DNA of 64,000 nt, from assembly GCF_004403395.1 (NCBI RefSeq), contig NZ_SOGN01000016.1:22287-86286 (forward strand), given 5' to 3'. Below, in pieces: positions 1 to 8,404 of the stretch. Within the stretch, counting starts at the first letter, position 1; every line of letters begins with the position of its first letter. Made by a program: the position numbers and the translations under genes. The DNA is from Cryobacterium cheniae. Its GTDB lineage: Bacteria > Actinomycetota > Actinomycetes > Actinomycetales > Microbacteriaceae. The notes beneath the pieces were generated by a model. The model was not told the origin of the DNA. It made no database searches and saw only the letters and a program-made list of their open reading frames with translations.

Positions 1-91
1 GGCTCGAAAGTACTCGCGGGGTCGGCCCATCCGAGCCGGTTACACGTCATCGTGCCCCCTTCGCTGCCCCATCCTTGCCCAGGGAGTCACC

Positions 92-631
92 GTGTCGCCG
101 AACCCGAGCATCGTCTTCTCGGCGTTTAAATCCGCCGCCGACCCTCGCTTGCACGGCTGGGTGGCCTTCCGCGAGAGCGTGCAGAACGTTGCCACTCCGG
201 TTCGGGCGGTCGCCATACCTGACGGGCACCGCGCCGGCCCCGCGGTCACGGGAGTGCCGCGGCACTCCGGAATCTGGCGCCTGCTTGCCTCGAACAGCCG
301 CGAGCTCGGCCGCAGCTCTTCCGTCTACGTCACCTTCTCCAGTGCGCGAGCCCACGTTCTCGAGCTCAAGGGCCAGTGCGATTCGATGGTCGCCACGGTT
401 GTCACGGGTCCCCGGGCCGGCACGCACGGCTGGGTGATCAGCGTCGATGGTGTTGTCGTGATGACCGCAGGACGCTGGTACGGCGCAGCGTCGACCAGCC
501 GCGAAGCCTCGGCCGGGACCATCGAGGCCTTCCAGAGCGCGATCGTCGCCGCGGACGCCCGTCACGCGACCGAGGCAGGGCAGCGCGGCAAGCGAGTGCT
601 CTCCGACGAGGAACGGGCCCTGTCCTGGTGA
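92..631 (+). CDS. Hypothetical protein with two DUF1508/YegP-like repeats
   Basis: A 179-residue protein without signal peptide or membrane segment. Two stretches look like internal repeats: residues ~58-95 (GIWRLLASNSRELGRSS...) and ~110-150 (HGWVISVDGVVVMTAGRWY...). Each has the W-x-L/I, small loop, S/T-x-x-x-Y and A-rich helix layout of the DUF1508 (YegP) fold; that assignment is inference from pattern, not a search. The GTG start is preceded by AGGGAG at a suitable distance. Its TGA stop overlaps the next start in a GTGA, so the following cell-wall gene is probably co-translated. Biochemical role unknown. Confidence 0.6.
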   Translation: MSPNPSIVFSAFKSAADPRLHGWVAFRESVQNVATPVRAVAIPDGHRAGPAVTGVPRHSGIWRLLASNSRELGRSSSVYVTFSSARAHVLELKGQCDSMVATVVTGPRAGTHGWVISVDGVVVMTAGRWYGAASTSREASAGTIEAFQSAIVAADARHATEAGQRGKRVLSDEERALSW

Positions 632-745
632 CCGTGCTCGAGCGCCGCGGAGCCCCCATGATCGCCACCGTCGGGGGCCTGTCTGTGCTCGGCTGGCTGG
701 TCTTCGGCTTGCTGGTACCCGGTTTCCAGGCACCAGAGGGTGCGG
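628..745 (+). pseudogene. Displaced N-terminal membrane anchor of the following transglycosylase
   Basis: Starting at the GTG that overlaps the previous TGA, this frame reads VTVLERRGAP and then a hydrophobic segment (MIATVGGLSVLGWLVFGLLV), exactly what a cell-wall hydrolase needs as anchor. The frame then degenerates, while the frame one base further along takes over and encodes the transglycosylase. Rejoining them needs one base skipped at about 735-755. This is either a true frameshift, programmed slippage or a sequencing error; the sequence alone does not decide. Confidence 0.5.
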
Positions 746-1438
746 GCGAGTGTCGCGCGGACCGCGGCGGTGGTCATCACGACCGTGCCCACAGGGATTG
801 CCACACCGCTGCCCGAAGCCGAGCCGGCGTCCGCGGCCAGTGCCACTCCGGTGGCTCCGCCTCTACTCGTCGGCAATGCGGCACTTGCCGACCCGGTCTG
901 GGCCGCCCGCGTCGCACAGGAGACCGGCATACCGATGCGCGCCTTGCTCGGCTATGCAGGGGCCTCGCTGGCCCTGGCGGCCGAACAGTCGGGCTGCCAC
1001 CTCGGTTGGAATACCCTCGCTGCCCTCGGCAGCGTCGAATCCGGACACGGCACCCACGACGGATCCGCGCTCGGTGCGGACGGCACCGCCCTCCCGGGCA
1101 TCTTCGGCCCCGCACTCGACGGCAGCGCCTTCGCCGCGATCAGCGATACCGACCGCGGAGCCTGGGACGGCAGCAGCGAATGGGACCGTGCGGTCGGACC
1201 CCTGCAGTTCATTCCCGCGACCTGGGAGCGGTGGGGCGCCGACGGCAACGGCGATGGCGTTGACGACCCGCAACAGATCGACGATGCCGCCCTGGCCGCC
1301 GGCCGATACCTCTGCCACTACGGCGAGCTGTCCCGGCCCGAGCGGTGGCGCACCGCCGTATTCGCGTTCAACCACGTCGATTCCTATGTGGACACGGTGG
1401 CCGCGACGGCGAATTCGTACGCCGTGCCGGCCGGCTGA
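740..1438 (+). CDS. Lytic murein transglycosylase, SLT_2 type (apparently frameshifted at its 5' end)
   Basis: The product belongs to the actinobacterial secreted lytic transglycosylases that cleave the glycan strands of peptidoglycan. The block NTLAALGSVESGHG carries the expected catalytic Glu in the ESxHG setting, followed by the family hallmark GPLQFIPATWERWGADGNG, an acidic DGNGDG loop, and AALAAGRYLC. The GTG used here leaves only MRASVARTAAVVITTV before the domain, a poor signal sequence; a good membrane anchor lies just upstream in another frame. The real gene therefore probably begins at the GTG at 628 and has lost frame. It sits directly before the pst locus on the same strand, with 169 bases between. 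Confidence 0.7.
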   Translation: MRASVARTAAVVITTVPTGIATPLPEAEPASAASATPVAPPLLVGNAALADPVWAARVAQETGIPMRALLGYAGASLALAAEQSGCHLGWNTLAALGSVESGHGTHDGSALGADGTALPGIFGPALDGSAFAAISDTDRGAWDGSSEWDRAVGPLQFIPATWERWGADGNGDGVDDPQQIDDAALAAGRYLCHYGELSRPERWRTAVFAFNHVDSYVDTVAATANSYAVPAG

Positions 1439-1607
1439 TCAGCTCCGTTGACGGCAGCTGTCACGCCGGCTCAACTCTCCACCCCGCGTCCACCTCTAGC
1501 TGGACAAATCGACGCTCAATGTTAACCCAGCGGCTCAAACATATCTCTCGGACGTGACATCTTCCCGCGCGTTCCGCTCCCCACACCCCTGAATGTGCAG
1601 GATCCCT

Positions 1608-2648
1608 ATGTCGATTTCGACCCTGTTCGACGCGCTCGCGGTCGAGCCGCCAACGGTCGACCCGGCGAACCCGGACTCGTCCGCGCGCCGCTCCCTGACA
1701 GCACGCCCCTCGGCCTCGGACTCGGTCTTCCGTTCGGTTGCCTTCTCCGCCGGCTGCATCACCGTGGCGATCATGCTCGCCGTGGGCGTCTTCCTGTCGT
1801 TGCGCGCCTCGGAGGCCCTCGGCGTCGCGGGCTTCAGCTTTCTTTCCGAGCAGGACTGGTCGCCGGAGTCGCAGAAGTTCGGCATCGCCTCCGTCTTGTT
1901 CGGCACCATTACGATCGCGGTGATAGCGATGTGCGTCGCCGTACCGCTCGCTCTCGGCACGGCCCTCCTCATCTCCGAGGTGGCCCAGGGCCGGATGCGC
2001 TCCACTCTCGTCACGCTCGTCGACCTGATGGCCGCGGTGCCGAGCGTGGTTTTCGGCCTCTGGGGAGTGTTCTTCCTGCAGGCCAACGTGATCCCGGTCG
2101 CAGCCTGGATCTCCGCGTATTTCGGATGGATCCCGCTGTTCCGGGTAGCGGATGCCAGTGGGCAGGCGCTCACCGAGGCGAGCGCGTTCACCTCCTCGGC
2201 CTTCATCGCCGGCATCGTGGTCGGCCTCATGGTGGTTCCGACCCAGACTTCGGTCATGCGCGAGGCTTTCTCCCAGGCGCCGATCGGTGAGCGCGAGGCC
2301 GCCTTCGCGCTCGGGTCGACGCGCTGGGGCATGATCCAGGCCGTCGTCTTGCCCTTCGGTCGTGGCGGCATCATCGGCGGCACCATGCTCGGCCTCGGCC
2401 GTGCCCTCGGCGAGACCATCGCGGTGTACATGATCATTTCCCCGATCTTCACGATCAACTGGGAGGTGTTGAAGACCGGCACCAACTCCGTCTCCGCGCT
2501 CATCGCCCTCCGCTACGGCGAATCCAGCTCATTCGGCCTCTCCGCACTGATGGCCGCAGGCCTCGTTCTCTTCCTGATCACCCTGGTCATCAACTTCACC
2601 GCGTCGTCCATCGTCGCGCGGTCCCGTTCAGGGGCAGAGAGCGACTGA
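1608..2648 (+). CDS. pstC: Phosphate ABC transporter permease PstC
   Basis: Inner-membrane subunit of the high-affinity phosphate importer. After a ~40-residue cytoplasmic N-terminus there are about six hydrophobic segments (first FSAGCITVAIMLAVGVF). The EAA loop that docks on the ATPase is clear: REAAFALGSTRWGMIQAVVLP. Length of ~346 residues fits the family. The ATG (MSISTLFDAL) is chosen because it lies just after AGGAT; an upstream GTG would add five residues. It opens the operon and its TGA overlaps the pstA ATG by one base. Unlike the usual order, pstS is not in front of it and pstB lies 9.5 kb downstream. Confidence 0.92.
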   Translation: MSISTLFDALAVEPPTVDPANPDSSARRSLTARPSASDSVFRSVAFSAGCITVAIMLAVGVFLSLRASEALGVAGFSFLSEQDWSPESQKFGIASVLFGTITIAVIAMCVAVPLALGTALLISEVAQGRMRSTLVTLVDLMAAVPSVVFGLWGVFFLQANVIPVAAWISAYFGWIPLFRVADASGQALTEASAFTSSAFIAGIVVGLMVVPTQTSVMREAFSQAPIGEREAAFALGSTRWGMIQAVVLPFGRGGIIGGTMLGLGRALGETIAVYMIISPIFTINWEVLKTGTNSVSALIALRYGESSSFGLSALMAAGLVLFLITLVINFTASSIVARSRSGAESD

Positions 2649-3949
2649 TGACCATCACGCACGCACCGACCATCACGCACGCCGCGACCGGCACCCACAC
2701 GACGACCGGCATCGGCACCACGACGATCCCAGCCTCGGACGGCACCCCGATCGGACCAAGACGCCGGGTGCGGGGCGCCCGGCTCGACGACCGGTTCAAC
2801 GTTGTCGGCGCCGCCGCCGCGGGAATCGCCGTCGCGGTGCTCCTCTTCGGCTGGGTCACTCCACTTTCCGGCGGTGTGGGCTGGGCGCTCGTGGCTTTCC
2901 TGGCGTTCCTCGGCTTTTACGCCCTGCTCGTGAGCTTCAATAGCGACGCGCAGGAGGTCAAGGACCGGGTGATGGCGGTGCTGCTATCGAGCGCCGGCGT
3001 GTTGCTCTTCGGTGCCCTGGTCTTCGTCGTGGCGTTCACTCTGGTGCGCGGGCAGGAAGCCCTGCCACATCTCAACTTCTTCACCCAGAGCATGGAACTG
3101 GCCGGACCCCTCGACGGCCTCGACATGGGCGGCATCGTGCACGCGATCCTGGGCACGCTCATGCAGATTTCGATGGCGCTGGCGATCACGATTCCGCTCG
3201 GCATCACGACCGCCCTGTTCCTGAACGAGGTCGGTGGCCGGTTCGCACGGTTCGTGCGCACCATCTCGGATGCGATGACCGCACTGCCGTCCATCGTGGC
3301 CGGCCTGTTCGTCTACTCGGCGATCATCGTGCTGATCACGCACCAGCGGTCAGGCTTCGCCGCGGCCATGGCGATCACCGTCATGATGCTCCCGATCGTC
3401 ATCCGGGCCTCGGATATCGTGCTTCGCCTGGTCGCCGGCAACCTGCGGGAGGCCGCCTACGCCCTCGGTTCCACCCGCTGGGCCACCATCTGGTACGTCG
3501 TGCTGCCGACCGCCCGGCCTGGACTGGCAACGGCAGTGATCCTGGGCACCGCGCGCGGCATCGGCGAGACCAGCCCTGTATTGCTCACCTCGGGTGTCAC
3601 CGCGGTGACCAACCTGAACCCCTTCGCCGGCCCGATGATCTCCCTCCCGCTGCAGGTCTTCGACTTCGTCAAGTCTCCCGAGCCCACGATGATCGCCCGA
3701 GGGTTCGGCACGGCCGCCGTCCTGATCCTCCTGGTGCTCACCCTCTTCGCCATTGCTCGACTCATCGGCGGCAGCGGTCCCGGCCAGTTGTCCCGTCGGC
3801 GGCAACTGCGCGTCGTCGCCGCCTCGGAACGAGACCTGCAACGGATGAGCGCACGGGGTGACCTCATCCCGGGGATCACCGATACCGATTCACGGCCCCG
3901 GCCGACCAGTTCACCGACCGACCTCACCACGAAGGAGACGTCCTCGTGA
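2648..3949 (+). CDS. pstA: Phosphate ABC transporter permease PstA
   Basis: Second permease of the Pst importer. The EAA loop reads LREAAYALGSTRWATIWYVVLP and six or more hydrophobic segments are evident. Two parts are unusual: a Thr/His-rich N-terminal tail with repeated THA/THT motifs (first ~27 residues) and a hydrophilic C-terminal tail of roughly 65 residues, making it 433 residues against ~300 for typical PstA. Start overlaps the pstC stop (TGATG) and its own stop overlaps the next GTG (GTGA), so pstC, pstA and pstS are likely translationally coupled. Confidence 0.92.
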   Translation: MTITHAPTITHAATGTHTTTGIGTTTIPASDGTPIGPRRRVRGARLDDRFNVVGAAAAGIAVAVLLFGWVTPLSGGVGWALVAFLAFLGFYALLVSFNSDAQEVKDRVMAVLLSSAGVLLFGALVFVVAFTLVRGQEALPHLNFFTQSMELAGPLDGLDMGGIVHAILGTLMQISMALAITIPLGITTALFLNEVGGRFARFVRTISDAMTALPSIVAGLFVYSAIIVLITHQRSGFAAAMAITVMMLPIVIRASDIVLRLVAGNLREAAYALGSTRWATIWYVVLPTARPGLATAVILGTARGIGETSPVLLTSGVTAVTNLNPFAGPMISLPLQVFDFVKSPEPTMIARGFGTAAVLILLVLTLFAIARLIGGSGPGQLSRRRQLRVVAASERDLQRMSARGDLIPGITDTDSRPRPTSSPTDLTTKETSS

Positions 3950-5625
3950 CGCCGCAAACCCGACGGATTCGCTCAATCCGAGCCCTGTTCGCCCTTGTCG
4001 TTGTTCTGCTGAGCGTCTCCGCGACGCCAGCGGCACAGGCAGCGAGCTACGACCAGATCACCGGCACCGGCTCGACCTGGTCGCAGAACGCTCTGGACCA
4101 GTGGCGCAAGAATGTCGCCCATAACTATGCGATGACGGTGAACTACTCCGGTGTCGGCTCGTCGGCCGGGCGCCGTGACTTCGTCGCGGGCAACGTGGAC
4201 TTCGCCGTCAGCGAGATCCCGTTCCAGACCGCCCCGGAGGACGGTTCAGCCCCCGAGGTTCCTGCCCGCGGTTACGCCTACATGCCGATCGTGGCCGGTG
4301 GCACCTCGTTCATGTACAACCTGAAAATCGGTGGAAAGAGAGTCACCAACCTCCGACTCAGCGGAGAGGTCATCACCAAGATCTTCACGGGCGCCATCAC
4401 GAAATGGAACGACCCTGCCATCGCGACCGACAACCCCGGGCTGGCCATGCCCGACAAGGGCATCGTGCCCGTCGTCCGCTCGGACGGCTCCGGCTCCACG
4501 GCGCAGTTCACACTGTGGATGTCCAAGCAGCACCCGGCCCTCTGGAATTCCTTCTGCACCAAGGTCGGCCGGTCTGCCCCCTGCGGGCTCACCTCTCAGT
4601 TCCCCACCTACGGCAACGCCAAGGCGCAGAGCGCATCCTCCGGCGTCGCCGGCTACGTGAGCCAGGACTACGGCGAGGGTGCGATCACCTACGTCGAGTA
4701 TTCGTACGCCAAGAACTCCGGCTTCCCCGTCGCCAAGGTGCTCAACGCCGCGGGTTACTACACGGAGCCCACGGCCAACTCCGTGGCAGTCGCACTGCTG
4801 AAGGCAACCATCAACACCACACCCGGACCGACCTACCTCACCCAGATCCTGGACGGCGTGTACAACAACGCGGACCCCCGCACCTACCCGCTCGCGAGCT
4901 ACTCCTACATGATCGTGCCGACCGAAGTCGGTGGCGTCTTCACCGCCAAGAAGGGCCTGACCCTCGGTACCTTCGCCAACTACATGCTCTGCGAGGGGCA
5001 GCAGCAGGCCGAAGCCCTGGGCTACTCGCCCCTGCCGATGAACCTCGTGCTGGCCGGGTTCGACCAGATCAAGCGAGTGCCGGGCGCCGATGTCAGCGGC
5101 GTCGACATCAACAAATGCAACAACCCGACATTCAAAGCAGGTGACTCTCCGTCGAGCAACCTGCTCGCCACCACGGCTCTCCAACCGGCCGCCTGCGACA
5201 AGGTCGGGGCCAACCAGTGCACCACCGGCACCGCCGGGGCGTTGGCCGACACGGCAGTGTCCGGTAGCGGATCGGGCGGTGGCGCGGCCGGCTCGCCCGC
5301 CGCGACAGCGGCCGGGGGAACGGCCGCACCAGCACGGTCCGGAGGAACGGCGGCGGCAGCGCCCGGCGGAACGGAGGCGGCATCAGGCCCGGTGGCCGCG
5401 CCCGTGTATGACGAAAACGGCGCCCTCGTGTCCACGGTCGGCGCCGCGGCAACCGGTGTGGTCGGCACCGCCATGGCCGCACCCTTCACCTTGGCGCAGA
5501 GCGGGTGGGGCGCCCAGCAATCGATCATGCTCGTCGCCGGGCTTCTCCTGCTGGCCGCCGCGGTGCTGCCGCCGGTGCTCGCCGGTCGGTTCAAACCGCG
5601 TGTCGCGAAGGCAGGAACCAAGTGA
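3946..5625 (+). CDS. pstS: Phosphate-binding protein PstS, membrane-anchored long form
   Basis: Extracytoplasmic phosphate receptor. A signal peptide covers about residues 1-33 (ends PAAQAASY). The PstS signatures are present: GTGSTW, YSGVGSSAGRRDF, NVDFAVSEIPF, the IFTGAITKWNDPAI segment, and the phosphate loop RSDGSGSTAQF. At the site where E. coli PstS has the phosphate-discriminating Asp (SDAP) this protein has Glu (SEIP); the alignment is by eye. After the binding domain comes ~110 residues of Ala/Gly/Thr/Pro-rich linker and a C-terminal membrane helix (SIMLVAGLLLLAAAVLPPVLA) with basic tail, so it is tethered at its C-terminus rather than by a lipid. Coupled to pstA and to the next gene by GTGA overlaps. 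Confidence 0.88.
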   Translation: MTPQTRRIRSIRALFALVVVLLSVSATPAAQAASYDQITGTGSTWSQNALDQWRKNVAHNYAMTVNYSGVGSSAGRRDFVAGNVDFAVSEIPFQTAPEDGSAPEVPARGYAYMPIVAGGTSFMYNLKIGGKRVTNLRLSGEVITKIFTGAITKWNDPAIATDNPGLAMPDKGIVPVVRSDGSGSTAQFTLWMSKQHPALWNSFCTKVGRSAPCGLTSQFPTYGNAKAQSASSGVAGYVSQDYGEGAITYVEYSYAKNSGFPVAKVLNAAGYYTEPTANSVAVALLKATINTTPGPTYLTQILDGVYNNADPRTYPLASYSYMIVPTEVGGVFTAKKGLTLGTFANYMLCEGQQQAEALGYSPLPMNLVLAGFDQIKRVPGADVSGVDINKCNNPTFKAGDSPSSNLLATTALQPAACDKVGANQCTTGTAGALADTAVSGSGSGGGAAGSPAATAAGGTAAPARSGGTAAAAPGGTEAASGPVAAPVYDENGALVSTVGAAATGVVGTAMAAPFTLAQSGWGAQQSIMLVAGLLLLAAAVLPPVLAGRFKPRVAKAGTK

Positions 5626-8294
5626 AGCGCCTCACGTTCGCCCCGAAGAATGCGCTCTGGGCCCGCGCCGGCGCCAGCGGAGTCGTCGTCGGTCTGCTGG
5701 TCGGCGTGGGTGTCGCCGCGCTCGGCTCCCTGGCCCCCTCGGCGGCATCCGCTGACACGTCGACGGCGGTCACGGTCGCGTCGAGGGGCTACGACCCGGA
5801 CGTCGCCACCGCTCCCTTCCCCGATCTCAAGGTCACCGTGTCCCAGACCGAAGACCTCGTTTCCCAGGGCATCGTCGTCAACTGGAGCGGAGGCAAGAAG
5901 TCCGAGCGGCCCGATGGCAGCTCTGGAGGCCAGGACTTCCTCCAGCTGGCGCAGTGCTGGGGAGACGACCCGACGGATCCCAGCCGCCCGGACCGCACGA
6001 CCTGCCTGTACGGCGGCTTCCCCGGCAAGGCCGCGTCCACCCGCGACTCCGCGGTCAGCCAGGACCAGGTGGCCCCGCAGGACGCGCAGTACACATCGCC
6101 GGCCAACGGGTTCACCATTCCGGCGTTCACCGCGATTCCCTACCGCGCATCCACGGGCGGTTCGATCTCCTCGGTGTTCGCCGACTCCGCCAACGTGCTC
6201 ACGCACCATGTCGTGGACCCCTTGACGGGTCTCGTGCAGAAGGCCACCGGGTCACCGTCCGAAACAGGGGTCACATTGCCCGACGGCGTCTCCGGCGTCG
6301 ACCTGGCCACCAACGAGTTCTACACCCAGTACACGACGAATGAGGTGCCCTGGGCCGGATCGAGTGACAGTGGCGACGGCTCCGTCAAATTCGAGGTCCA
6401 GACCGCGATGCAGTCCCCGGGCCTCGGCTGTGGCACGCCCGTGACCGCCGCGGACGGCTCTGTCTCCGGAAAATCCTGCTGGCTCGTCGTCATCCCGCGC
6501 GGAAAAAGCGACGCGGGAGAGTCCTACATCACCAAGTCCGGTCTGCTGTGGGACTCCTGGAAACACAGCGTGGCCGTCAAGCTGGATTTCAAGCCCATCG
6601 GCCAGCGCTGCGCCATCGGCTCGGCGGAGAAACAGCTCTCCGGCAGCGAACTCGTCGCCGCGGCGATCGGGTCATGGCAACCCGTCCTCTGCACCGGGGC
6701 GACGGGTTCCTCGTTCGCGCTCAGCATCGGCAACGAGGAGGATGCGCTTGCCGCGGCGAGCCTCACGAGACCCAGCCCGCTGGCTCTCACCTCGCGCCCC
6801 CTGCAGACCGACGGGCCGGATCCCGTCGCGTACGCACCGATCGCCCTCAGCGGTGTCGCGGTTTCGTTCTCCATCGACCGTCGGGTGAAACCGGTGGGCG
6901 CCGTTCCCCAGGAATACAAAGCCCGGAATACCGAGGCGTTCACGTCGCTGAACCTCACCCCTCGCCTGGTCGCCAAACTCCTCACCAATTCGTATCTCGA
7001 TTCACTGCCCTCCGGGGCGCCGGCCACGTCGGCGTCCCTCGCATTCTTCGGCTACACCGACTCCGCGAACCCTGGCTCGAACGCACGGAACCTGACGGTC
7101 GACCCCGATTTCCTGGCGGTCAACGACGATGAATGGAAGTACCAGGACCTGACCGGGCCGTCCCTGGGAGACATGCTTCTCCCGTCCGGAAGATCCGACG
7201 AGACCCAGCAGTTGTGGCGTTACGTCCTCTCCGACCCGGCCGCCGTCGAATTCCTGAACGGAACGCCCGACGCGTGGGGCATGAAAGTGAACCCCTGGTC
7301 GTCCACCAATGCCGCTGTCAACCCGTCGGGGACGGCCATGATGCTTCCCCGCACCAATTTTCCGAAGGCCGATCCGATGGAGCGGCCCGCAGCCGCTGCC
7401 GGCACCGGAACAGCGGCGGTGAACCTGGTCACCTGGCGCCCCTACACCAGCGACTTCGAGAGCGGCGCGTATCTCACCCTGCGCGGCGACGGGCAGGAGC
7501 TCGGCGACTGGAACCCCACCAGCGTCCCGCCGAAGTTCGGCAAGAGCGTGCGCAACCTGGTGGGCGACCAGCGCGTGCTGGGCGTCACCACCGCGGCCGC
7601 GGCCGCGCGCTACCAAACGGTGACGGCGTCGTTGCAGAACTCCGCGGGCTCGTTCGTGGCGCCATCGCCGGAGTCCATGCTCGCGGCCTCCGCCGCCATG
7701 GTGCCGACCAGCGCAAACCCCGAGGTGCTCGAATACGACCCGGCGAACCCAAGCGCCAAGGCTGCGGCCACAGCGTACCCAATGACGATGCCGGTCTATG
7801 CTGCGTTGAATCCGCTGCAAACGGATGCCGCCCAGCGGGCCGTCTACGCCAACCTGATCCGGTACGCGGTGGGGGCAGGCCAGGTACCCGGGACGGAGAT
7901 CGGGCAACTGCCGCGCGGCTACACCCCGCTCCCGAAGAGCTGGGTGGATCAGGCGCTCGCCGCCGCGACCGTGATCGAACAGGGCGGCAGCCCGGTCGTC
8001 ACCACGACCGTGCCTGAGACCGCCCCTGCGGTCGACCTGCCGGCCTCTGTGCCGTCCCCGTCAACATACGGATCGGCCGCGTTCCAGGCCCAGGCCCAGG
8101 CCGCGCCGGTGGTGGCCGACGCCGCAGTCGACCCGGCCGCCGCGGGCGCCGTCGCCGACCCCCTGGTGGCAAAGCCGACGCCCGCGGACCCCGCCTTGGG
8201 GCCGGTGCGCGCGGCGGTGCCGGCCGGGCTGCTCTCCGGCCTGCTCGCCGCCGCCGGCGTCCCCCTGATTTCGCGCGTTCGGAGACGATCCTGA
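5622..8294 (+). CDS. Large secreted PstS-like substrate-binding protein with C-terminal anchor
   Basis: An 890-residue protein: N-terminal signal/anchor (~residues 12-45), long exported domain, low-complexity Ala/Pro tail and a C-terminal hydrophobic segment (GLLSGLLAAAGVPLIS) before RVRRRS. I infer a type 2 periplasmic-binding fold from PstS-like islands in order: YAPIALSGVAVSFSID (compare the PstS block with YxPIAxxGVA) and LTPRLVAKLLTNSY (compare LTxxxLxxIFTGxI). Cys pairs (AQCWGDD/TTCLYGG; LGCGTP/KSCWLV) suggest disulfides. The GTG start overlaps the pstS stop, so dose is tied to pstS. It is two to three times longer than a usual PstS. Ligand unknown; phosphate, polyphosphate or a phosphorylated surface polymer are possibilities. 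Confidence 0.6.
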   Translation: MKRLTFAPKNALWARAGASGVVVGLLVGVGVAALGSLAPSAASADTSTAVTVASRGYDPDVATAPFPDLKVTVSQTEDLVSQGIVVNWSGGKKSERPDGSSGGQDFLQLAQCWGDDPTDPSRPDRTTCLYGGFPGKAASTRDSAVSQDQVAPQDAQYTSPANGFTIPAFTAIPYRASTGGSISSVFADSANVLTHHVVDPLTGLVQKATGSPSETGVTLPDGVSGVDLATNEFYTQYTTNEVPWAGSSDSGDGSVKFEVQTAMQSPGLGCGTPVTAADGSVSGKSCWLVVIPRGKSDAGESYITKSGLLWDSWKHSVAVKLDFKPIGQRCAIGSAEKQLSGSELVAAAIGSWQPVLCTGATGSSFALSIGNEEDALAAASLTRPSPLALTSRPLQTDGPDPVAYAPIALSGVAVSFSIDRRVKPVGAVPQEYKARNTEAFTSLNLTPRLVAKLLTNSYLDSLPSGAPATSASLAFFGYTDSANPGSNARNLTVDPDFLAVNDDEWKYQDLTGPSLGDMLLPSGRSDETQQLWRYVLSDPAAVEFLNGTPDAWGMKVNPWSSTNAAVNPSGTAMMLPRTNFPKADPMERPAAAAGTGTAAVNLVTWRPYTSDFESGAYLTLRGDGQELGDWNPTSVPPKFGKSVRNLVGDQRVLGVTTAAAAARYQTVTASLQNSAGSFVAPSPESMLAASAAMVPTSANPEVLEYDPANPSAKAAATAYPMTMPVYAALNPLQTDAAQRAVYANLIRYAVGAGQVPGTEIGQLPRGYTPLPKSWVDQALAAATVIEQGGSPVVTTTVPETAPAVDLPASVPSPSTYGSAAFQAQAQAAPVVADAAVDPAAAGAVADPLVAKPTPADPALGPVRAAVPAGLLSGLLAAAGVPLISRVRRRS

Positions 8295-8404
8295 TGCGCG
8301 CCCGACTTGACGCTTCGCGCGGGTTTCCCGCTTCGAACCGTAGCGCTGAGAAAAGAGGGACCCACCCGGGTCCGTTTCCTGCATCACCCTCGAAAGGCAC
8401 CCCA

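Noticed and set aside
1521..1542. Possible PHO box ahead of pstC (GTTAACCCAGC then GGCTCAAACAT)
   Set aside because: The TTAA/CTCA cores are 12 bases apart instead of 11 and the first core lacks TTCA, so the match is no better than chance.
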